NCBI GenBank assembly: GCA_013414765.1
Contig: CP058708.1
Span: 4,397,553-4,461,552, forward strand
From: Candidatus Accumulibacter cognatus
Lineage (GTDB): Bacteria > Pseudomonadota > Gammaproteobacteria > Burkholderiales > Rhodocyclaceae
DNA: 64,000 nt
Direction of reading: 5' to 3'
In this document: positions 53,785 to 60,080 of the stretch, piece by piece
Layout of the letters: every line of letters begins with the position of its first letter
Position numbering within the stretch: the stretch's first letter is position 1
Notes under the pieces: generated by a model
What the model saw: only the letters and a program-made list of their open reading frames with translations
What the model was told of the DNA's origin: nothing
Databases searched by the model: none
Translations under genes and position numbers: made by a program

Positions 53785-54354
53785 TTATTCCCGGCTCGGA
53801 CGTTTGCCGAGCTTGCGCTGCAGCGTGCGGCGGTGCATTTTCAGGGCGCGTGCGGTGGCCGAGATATTGCCCTGATGCTCGGCCAGCACGCGCTGGATGT
53901 GCTCCCACTCGAGCCGATCGATCGACAGCGGTGAGCCGGCAACCGGAATCGCCGAATCACCGCTGTTGCCCTTGTTGAGCGCTGCAACGACGGCATCGGC
54001 ATCGCAGGGTTTGGCCAGGTAGTGGACAGCGCCGAGCTTGATGGCCTCGATCGCGGTGGCGATGCTGGCGTAGCCGGTGAGCATGACGATGCGCGTGTTC
54101 GGGTCGAGTTCGATCAGTTTCTCGATCAGCACCAGTCCCGATGCGCCCGGCATCTTGAGATCGATGACCGCGTACTCGGGTGCCTGGGTCTGGGCCTTGG
54201 CGATCGCCGTGGCGACATTGGCGGCAACGGTCACGGCATAACCACGACGGTCCAGGGCACGTCCAAGAACGCGTCGGAATGCGTCGTCGTCATCGACCAG
54301 CAGCAGCGTCGACCGTTCGTCGTCTGCCTGATTTGCTTCGGGAGTGGCAATCAT
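53785..54354 (-). CDS. regA: Response regulator RegA/PrrA/ActR family
   Basis: A 189-residue two-component regulator. The receiver domain (15-130) has LLLVDDDDAF, phosphate-accepting Asp in YAVIDLKMPGASG and the conserved Lys in LAKPCDADAV. A Fis-type helix-turn-helix at the C terminus (HIQRVLAEHQGNISATARALKMHRRTLQRKL) matches RegA. Partner kinase is 4 bases upstream. The pair controls redox-dependent genes in proteobacteria. Confidence 0.92.
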   Translation of the reverse strand: MIATPEANQADDERSTLLLVDDDDAFRRVLGRALDRRGYAVTVAANVATAIAKAQTQAPEYAVIDLKMPGASGLVLIEKLIELDPNTRIVMLTGYASIATAIEAIKLGAVHYLAKPCDADAVVAALNKGNSGDSAIPVAGSPLSIDRLEWEHIQRVLAEHQGNISATARALKMHRRTLQRKLGKRPSRE

Positions 54355-54358
54355 GGCA

Positions 54359-55732
54359 TCAGCCTTTCAGGCGGTGCAGGGGCAGGGTGACACGGGTGCG
54401 GGCGCCACCATGCGCATCATCGCGGTTGCAGAGTTCAACCCTGCCACCGAAACGTTCGATGGCGGCGTTGCTGAGGAACAGGCCGATGCCGATACCGCGT
54501 GGTCGGTCCTGAGCATCGACCTTGGTGCTGAAAAAGGCTTCGCCAAGGTGTTGTGCCGTTGCTGCATCGAGGCCGGTGCCACGGTCGAGTATCTCGACGA
54601 GCAGTTGCCCGGCATCCCAGCTTGCGGAAAATCGGAGTGCTTCCGGGCTGCTGCCGTTGGCATCGGCAGCATTGTCGAGCAGGTTGAGGATCGCCTGTGC
54701 GAGTGTACGGTCGGCGGCGATCAGCGGTGCCGGCTGCGCACCCTGCAGCGTCACGCTGAGCCGTGCGTGCGGACGGATGATCTGCCATTCGTCGAGTAGA
54801 CGGTGCAGGTAGGCGTCGAGCGGCAGCGAACGCAGGCTTTCGTCACGCTCCTGGCCAGTCGCAGCGAGGATTTGCGAGATCGTCTGTTTGCAGCGATCGA
54901 CCTGCTCACGCAACAGTTGCAGGTCTTCCTGCCATTCGGCCGGGTCTGTGTGCTTGAGTTCGAGTTCGCGGATCACCACGGCCATCGTCCCGAGCGGCGT
55001 CCCCAATTGGTGCGCTGCGCCGGCGGCGAGGGTGCCGAGCGAGAGAATCTGCTCGTTCCGCAGCGCCTCTTCGCGGGCAGCGGCGAGTTCGCGTTCACGC
55101 TCCTTGAGGGCGTTGGCCATGCGCGTCAGGAAAAAGGCGACGACGCCGACACTGATCACGAAATTCAACCACATGCCCAGTACATGGAGGGCAAAGCCGC
55201 TGCCGTGCGCGGCATGTTCGCCGGCACTGCCGGTGGCGCGTGCAAGCAAGGCTTCGAACTGCGCGAGATCGCCTTGCGGGGGAGGCAGCGGCAACTTCCA
55301 GAACATCAGAAAAGTGTAGGCAACCAGGGTCATCCCCGCCATCGCCCAGGCCTGCCGTGCCGGCAGCATCGCCGCAGCCAGGGTGGGTGGCAGCAGGAAC
55401 AGCGAAACGAAGGGATTGGTCGAGCCTCCGGCAAAGTAGAGCAGCAGCGCGAGGATGCCGACGTCGATGGCCAGATGGGCGAAGATTTCGCTTTCGGAAC
55501 AGCGGCCACCCTTGTGGATGCGCCATTGAGTCAGCAGATTGACAGCGGCGAGGAGGGCGATGGCGGCGCTCATCGGTACGACATCGAGCGGGATTTTCAG
55601 CCAGGTCACGGCCAGGACCAGGACCACGGCCTGGGTCAGCACTTCAACCCGGCGCAGGGCCAACAGGCGTTGCAGCGGGTTCGCCGGGCGCAGGCGCACA
55701 GCTCCTGGCAGCGCGTGATTGGTGTGAGGCAT
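54359..55732 (-). CDS. regB: Redox-sensing histidine kinase RegB/PrrB family
   Basis: A 457-residue kinase. Six membrane helices lie in the N-terminal 200 residues, with the quinone-site motif GGSTNPF. The H-box is AAGAAHQLGTPLGTMAVV. The redox-active cysteine is present in VDRCKQTISQIL. ATP-binding motifs are NLLDNAADAN, DRGTGLD and GIGIGLFL. ATG 55732 (MPHTNHALP) is preferred; an in-frame ATG 13 codons upstream is possible. It phosphorylates RegA in response to quinone or oxygen status. Confidence 0.93.
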   Translation of the reverse strand: MPHTNHALPGAVRLRPANPLQRLLALRRVEVLTQAVVLVLAVTWLKIPLDVVPMSAAIALLAAVNLLTQWRIHKGGRCSESEIFAHLAIDVGILALLLYFAGGSTNPFVSLFLLPPTLAAAMLPARQAWAMAGMTLVAYTFLMFWKLPLPPPQGDLAQFEALLARATGSAGEHAAHGSGFALHVLGMWLNFVISVGVVAFFLTRMANALKERERELAAAREEALRNEQILSLGTLAAGAAHQLGTPLGTMAVVIRELELKHTDPAEWQEDLQLLREQVDRCKQTISQILAATGQERDESLRSLPLDAYLHRLLDEWQIIRPHARLSVTLQGAQPAPLIAADRTLAQAILNLLDNAADANGSSPEALRFSASWDAGQLLVEILDRGTGLDAATAQHLGEAFFSTKVDAQDRPRGIGIGLFLSNAAIERFGGRVELCNRDDAHGGARTRVTLPLHRLKG

Positions 55733-55842
55733 GAGTTGATGCGACCTCTGGCAGCCGTCAAAGGACGACATTTTACGCCGGGTGCACTTTCCTGGGCGCA
55801 GACGGGTCGCCCAGGGGGAGAACTGCAGAATTGCTGTCTGGT

Positions 55843-55871
55843 TTGGTGTTTGCCCCGCCTTCTGTTACAAT
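55843..55871 (+). promoter_or_regulatory. Promoter of tRNA-Ser(GGA)
   Basis: TTGGTG (55843-55848) and TACAAT (55866-55871) are 17 bp apart, 12 bases before the tRNA. Confidence 0.65.
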
Positions 55872-55883
55872 CCGCCTCCTCCC

Positions 55884-55973
55884 GGAGAGATGGATGAGCG
55901 GTTTAAGTCGCACGCCTGGAAAGCGTGTTTAGGATTATTCCTAACGCGGGTTCGAATCCCGCTCTCTCCGCCA
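55884..55973 (+). tRNA. tRNA-Ser (anticodon GGA)
   Basis: A 90-base type II tRNA. Acceptor GGAGAGA pairs with TCTCTCC, followed by G and encoded CCA. The anticodon arm CACGC-CTGGAAA-GCGTG gives GGA. A long variable arm (TTTAGGATTATTCCTAA) is present. It marks the left side of the decayed 56-60 kb segment. Confidence 0.97.
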
Positions 55974-56384
55974 GTAACAGCCAGAAAAGACAGTCGTAGC
56001 AAGGGTTTCAGGTTTATGAAAATGGGAATACCATCATTGATCCCATCAAATCTGATGCGATTGCATGGCATGTCGTGAGACAACAAAGCCTCAGCTTGAG
56101 GATTCCGTGCCTGTCACAAAAATGTAGGCAGCGTTACTTGATCGGCGGTCTGTCTGACGATGTGCTGAATCAGATCGGTCTGGCCGCCGCCAGCAACATC
56201 GCGCTTCGTCTTGTCCCTGGCGCCAGATTGGTCCATGCGCCGGTGACGGAAACCTTGCCGGAAACCATGAACCTTGCCCTGAACCATCGCCGCACCAAGG
56301 AAAATCCCGGTGCACGTCCGGGTCTGGTCCGATATCAAGCAAGCGGCCTTCGATTCGGCGTAAAAATCCCAACTTCCTGAAATC
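55974..56384. other. Gene-poor stretch after tRNA-Ser(GGA)
   Basis: No gene that I can support. Reverse-strand frames here run on from the broken small gene at 56.4-56.7 kb without recognisable domains. No clear second copy of the tRNA 3' end was found downstream. Confidence 0.35.
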
Positions 56385-56720
56385 TCTGCAACATGCTTTC
56401 GTGTTCGCTGCTGCAATAGCTTTCCAAGCCGTCAACGTGGCCTGATCTGCTGCCCTTCGGGCTTCAATGAGTGAATCGACAACCGTGTCGTCAAAGGCTT
56501 TCGCGATTTCTGCAAGGTGGCGAACGGCAAATATCGTGTTGGCCTCCAGATCTTCTGGGTTCCTGGCCACGCTGATAGCCGTATCCAGAAACATCGAAGC
56601 GCCATCCAGCTCATCATCGGTCGAAATGCCTTCGCTGATCACGAAGAACTATGCAAGGCTGCCAGCCGGCACGAAGTAGGGATTGGCTGCGGTCGGGGTC
56701 GCGTGCTGTGTCGTGCTCAT
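56385..56720 (-). pseudogene. Small hypothetical gene interrupted by an in-frame TAG
   Basis: ATG 56720 begins MSTTQHATPTAANPYFVPAG-SLA; a TAG follows, and the same frame continues as FFVISEGISTDDELDGASMF, then LDTAISVARNPEDLEANTIF and AVRHLAEIAKAFDDTVVDSL. The pattern PYFVPAG...A...LL...AVRHL..MAK is shared by small DUF3077/DUF6124-like proteins of unknown function. Because the frame is kept, a single nonsense mutation (or readthrough) is the only visible lesion. Its ATG overlaps the stop of the upstream gene. Confidence 0.6.
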
Positions 56721-56938
56721 GGTTGCAGCCCTCCAGCGGCTGCCTCGTCGCGCCAGGTGTTCGCCGGGCGCGCAAACCTGTCGGCAACATGGATCCCTGC
56801 GACGATCAGGGCGTCGGTTGTGAAGTGGTGATCGTCGTTCTGGATGGCGCCGATGATGGTCGAAAGACAGGCGAAGCGAAGGCATCGCCACAGCACTTCA
56901 GGGCAGCGCTGATGGCGCCATGGAACAGGTAGAACGCG
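56717..56938 (-). pseudogene. 3' part of an unknown gene cut by IS982-type insertion
   Basis: The reverse frame ends LSTIIGAIQNDDHHFTTDAL-IVAGIHVADRFARPANTWRD and stops at 56717, overlapping the next gene by 4 bases (ATGA). The 5' part would lie beyond the insertion at 57904, but the matching frame there is short and poor. Family unknown. Confidence 0.45.
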
Positions 56939-57904
56939 ATGTGCAACTAATGAGAAGTCGTGCTGACCTATACCGGGTTCGCAACCCTCAGAGTCAGCCA
57001 TGCCCCTCGAAACCTTCATGGTCACTGTCTACTGCCTTGTTTGCGAGGCGCTGAACATTGTCGTTCCTGGGGGGAACCCGCGCAAGCGAGGATTTCCCCC
57101 CAAATTGTCGGATGCTGAGGCCCTGACAATGGCGTTCGTCGGTACCGTCCTCGGATACCAAAGTGACAAGGCCGTTTGGAAGTACTTCCTCCGGCATTGG
57201 GCCGCAGGGTTCCCGAGTCTGGGCGACCGTTCGACTTTCGTCCGGCAACTAGCCAACCTCGGCCATATCGAAGCCTTTCTGCACCAGCACTGGGCAAGGA
57301 CGCTGGAGGCGTTCGCGGCGAAAGTGCATCTCGTGGACGGATTCCCCGTGCCCGTGTGCCACCCCAGGCGGGTCGGTCGCCGCACCCTCTTCCGGGGCGA
57401 GGCGGGTTGGGGCTTCTGCGCCTCAAAAGATGAGCATTACTTTGGTTTCCATGGCCTCGTGCTCACGACGGCGGACGGCATCATCACGGGGGTAGCCTCG
57501 AGGGCGGCCCATATCGATGAACGTGACGCCCTCTTTGACCTGCCGTTGGAGTACAGTCGCGGGGCGTTGTTCGGCAACAAAGGGTTCATCCGTCCCATTC
57601 TGACCGAGGATTTATCCGCGATGGGCATGACTCTCCATTCTCCCTTGCGCAGGAACATGATGGACTCGCGCCCCAAATCCCTCGTCGACCACATCGTCTC
57701 GGTACGCCGCCGTGTTGAGACCGTCATCGGGCAGCTTGCCGAACGCTTCTCCGCCGAACGTACCGGAGCACGGATGCTCTGGCAGTTGGTTTCCCGTATC
57801 TACAGGAAAGTCGCCGCCCATCCCTTGTGCGTCCTGCTCAACCAGTCCTTGGGACGACCCCTGCTGGATTTCGAAGGGCTGGTCACAGAGTAAAAGTTGC
57901 ACAT
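56939..57904 (+). mobile_element. Complete IS982-type insertion sequence
   Basis: ATGTGCAACT (56939-56948) is repeated inverted as AGTTGCACAT (57895-57904). CGCG flanks both sides (56935-56938 and 57905-57908), a possible palindromic target duplication. The 966-bp element contains one intact transposase gene. Confidence 0.8.
57000..57893 (+). CDS. IS982-family transposase
   Basis: A 297-residue DDE transposase. Landmarks: LSDAEALTMAFVGTVLGYQSDKAVW, GDRSTFVRQLANLGHIEAFLH, first acid in VHLVDGFPVPVC, SKDEHYFGFHGLVLTTADG and C-terminal RRRVETVIGQLAERF with the catalytic Glu. The frame is intact, so the element may still move. It differs from the fragment at 27.8 kb. Confidence 0.93.
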   Translation: MPLETFMVTVYCLVCEALNIVVPGGNPRKRGFPPKLSDAEALTMAFVGTVLGYQSDKAVWKYFLRHWAAGFPSLGDRSTFVRQLANLGHIEAFLHQHWARTLEAFAAKVHLVDGFPVPVCHPRRVGRRTLFRGEAGWGFCASKDEHYFGFHGLVLTTADGIITGVASRAAHIDERDALFDLPLEYSRGALFGNKGFIRPILTEDLSAMGMTLHSPLRRNMMDSRPKSLVDHIVSVRRRVETVIGQLAERFSAERTGARMLWQLVSRIYRKVAAHPLCVLLNQSLGRPLLDFEGLVTE

Positions 57905-57908
57905 CGCG

Positions 57909-58271
57909 TAGGTAGAGGCTGCCGAAGCTCTGCTCGGGGCCAGCCGGCGGGTTCTCGGACGCTTATTTGCCGAACGAGGCCATGAGCGCAGCCCGCTCAA
58001 TGGAGAGTCGTGAGTCGGCCAAGCCAGACTCGATGATCGGAATCAGGGCTGCGGCGGCTCGGAGGCAGTTGGTTTCCGGGGTTGAGGGTGGAATCCGCCT
58101 CTATATGCGTTTATTCTAGTGGGGACAGGCCGCCCCCCGTTACAGCACAGTCGATCACTCACGACCGACGCCGAAATGCTTCATCTACCCCGACCACTTA
58201 GCGGAAAATACAGCATCAGGTCCTTCAACTTCAGAGGCGCCGATGGCTTTCCTGCCAGCCGCCATTCCACC
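57909..58271. other. Gene-poor stretch right of the IS982 element
   Basis: No supported gene. It probably contains the displaced 5' end of the gene interrupted by the IS and the decayed 5' end of the following thermonuclease gene. Confidence 0.35.
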
Positions 58272-58685
58272 ATGTTCCTAGACGCCAACCACGAACAGAA
58301 CGAGATCCGGCTCACCGGCATCGATGCCCTTGAGAAGTCCCAACCCTTAGGGCAGCGCTCGAAGCAATCCATGTCGGCTCCCTTGTTCGGAAAGGAAGTC
58401 GATGTCCAGTAGCACAAGCCCGACCGCTACCAGCGCATCATTGGAAAGGTCATGGTCGCAGACCCGAACTGCCGAACAAAACGGTGTCCCAAAACGCTTG
58501 AAGCCGACCTCGTACAACTCACGGTCGGCTTCGCCTGGTGGTATCAGAAATACGCGAAGAAGCAGTCGCCCGAGGATGCGGGGCGATATCAATTCGCCGA
58601 GCAGGAAGCTCGTGCGAAGCGTGCCGGCCTGTGGGCCGATGGTCACCCGATTCCTCCCTGGGATTGGCGGCGTGGTACACGGTAA
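58272..58685 (+). pseudogene. Thermonuclease (SNase)-type protein with in-frame TAG
   Basis: The frame gives NEIRLTGIDALEKSQPLGQR then LFGKEVDVQ, a TAG, and continues unchanged with HKPDRYQRIIGKVMVADPNC, QLTVGFAWWYQKYAK, FAEQEARAKRAGLWAD and PPWDWRRG. These are the SNase landmarks (R in IRLTGID, E/R in DRYQR region). The stop sits where the family has Trp (VQWHK), so TGG to TAG is the likely change. The N-terminal signal region is not recognisable. Inactive unless the stop is read through. Confidence 0.8.
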
Positions 58686-58696
58686 GGAGGAACAAA

Positions 58697-59386
58697 ATGG
58701 ATAGTGCCTTCAGCGCGGTCAGGAAGAAGTCACAGGCGATCGCTGTTGCCGTTGTCTTGCTGGGTCTAGTGATGATCAATCTCTTAACGCTGACCGATAA
58801 CAGCGTGCATGCGAAAGCCTACGGATTTCTGGAAAGCATCGCACGAGCGACGGTGGGTGTCGGAGTGCTCCAGAATAGCCCAACCGAGGTCGCAAGGCGC
58901 GCCGTTGAGGGTACGCGAGAACTGAGATCTCAGAATGAGCACCTCGTATCCCGGAATCAGGATCTGCTATCCGAGAATGAGCGCGTGGTATTGCAGAAAA
59001 AGAACCTGGCGCATCGTACCCTGATCCTGGTGGACGCCGTAAACACACTCATCGCGCACACCAGTGCTCTTCAGGCAGAAATGATCAAAGTAACCGTACG
59101 GGCACAGTGGTATGAGAAGCGGCACGAGGAGATGCGAGGCGTGGCGCATGACATCTTGAAGCGCACTACCGCGAGGCTTTCCAGGGGTACCGTTCGCAGC
59201 GCTTCGACCTTGTCCGGGAAAGCGCTTCCAGTTGTCGGGGCCGCGGTGGCAATAGGTGCGACTGTAATGGATTTGATAGACACTTGCGAAATGATGAAGG
59301 ACATGAACCACCTTGCCAAGTCGATGGAATTGCCGGAAGAGGAGGGGCTGTCGTCTGTTTGCGGGGTCGCATTGCCTGCTTGGTAG
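58697..59386 (+). CDS. Hypothetical single-pass membrane protein with coiled coil
   Basis: A 229-residue protein with a strong RBS (GTAAGGAGG) and ATG 58697. One membrane helix lies near the N terminus (AIAVAVVLLGLVMINLL). A coiled-coil region follows (about 65-110; RELRSQNEHLVSRNQDLLSE). A second hydrophobic stretch (LPVVGAAVAIGATVMDLI) is near the C terminus. Family not recognised. It follows the thermonuclease remnant by 11 bases. Confidence 0.7.
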   Translation: MDSAFSAVRKKSQAIAVAVVLLGLVMINLLTLTDNSVHAKAYGFLESIARATVGVGVLQNSPTEVARRAVEGTRELRSQNEHLVSRNQDLLSENERVVLQKKNLAHRTLILVDAVNTLIAHTSALQAEMIKVTVRAQWYEKRHEEMRGVAHDILKRTTARLSRGTVRSASTLSGKALPVVGAAVAIGATVMDLIDTCEMMKDMNHLAKSMELPEEEGLSSVCGVALPAW

Positions 59387-59410
59387 GATGTGGCGGAAGA
59401 GCGAACGGTG

Positions 59411-59637
59411 ATGCTCCAGAATCAATGGCCGGCGACGATTGATGAGGGAGTCGGCGTGGTGATCGCTACCCTGTCGGACGAGGAGAGGGCGAGCATCGCC
59501 GACCTGGCGCAGGCGCAACTCATCGGGCTACACTTCGGCCTGGGGATGTGGATTCGGAAACATCTTGGTCTGTGGAGGGGCAATGATGGGCTGATGCAGG
59601 CCATCAGGGAGCGTGGCCAGACGATTCACCCTGACCC
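59411..59637 (+). pseudogene. DUF6794-type small protein, 3' end replaced by IS1595 fragment
   Basis: The frame reads WPATIDEGVGVVIATLSDEE, then LIGLHFGLGMWIRKHLGLWR and GNDGLMQ, matching DUF6794-like proteins (LISLHFGLG.WIRN..GLW.GN). After about 59637 the sequence switches to an IS1595-type transposase in a different frame, so the C terminus is lost. Confidence 0.6.
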
Positions 59638-59819
59638 GTCTATACGGACGAGTATGACCTCTACGCTCGCCTGCCCGAGTGGGGTTACGGACACAAGACG
59701 GTGGGCCACAGCCGGGGCGAGTACGCCTGCGATGAGGATGGCGGTGGCTTCCATGAGGTCCATGTCAATACGATGGAAGGCTTTTGGTCATTGCTGCGCT
59801 CCTGGTTACGTCAGCGATG
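59638..59819 (+). pseudogene. IS1595-family transposase fragment
   Basis: VYTDEYDLYARLPEWGYGHK, TVGHSRGEYACDEDGG and VHVNTMEGFWSLLRSWLR are the C-terminal catalytic region of ISXO2/IS1595-type transposases. Both ends of the element are missing. Confidence 0.85.
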
Positions 59820-60056
59820 GATGGTGCTTCGTCCGGCTTGTCTTGCTGATCGTCGCCAGCATTCTTTCCAGAGGGCCTTTCCATCGGGCAGGGTTCTCGC
59901 CGGTACGGTAACCGCTGGTGGTGGCCCAGCCCGGACTCGATTCGACCGCGCAGGCGACTGGCCGTTTCGGTCTTGCTCTCCCAGATCGGTTCCAGCGCTT
60001 TCTGCTGCGCCTCGGCCAGGCTCACTATGGCGCCAAGATGCCCGGCAACGCCGTGT
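59820..60056 (-). pseudogene. Tyrosine recombinase (integrase) fragment
   Basis: On the reverse strand HGVAGHLGAIVSLAEAQQKA then LEPIWESKTETASRLRGRIE leads, after a frameshift near 59940, to WATTSGYRTGENPARWKGPL. This is the N-terminal SAM-like core-binding segment of P4-type integrases (TKTETASR.RGRIE.VLDWA...GENPARWKGHL). The catalytic domain is absent. It suggests that an integrated element once lay near tRNA-Ser(GGA). Confidence 0.75.
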
Positions 60057-60080
60057 TGCGTTTCTCCAACATGATTGCGG

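Noticed and set aside
52922-53908. Single 328-codon reverse frame covering DUF2784 and the region opposite Hsp15
   Set aside because: Only its last 134 codons match DUF2784; the rest is out of frame with the clear Hsp15 gene.
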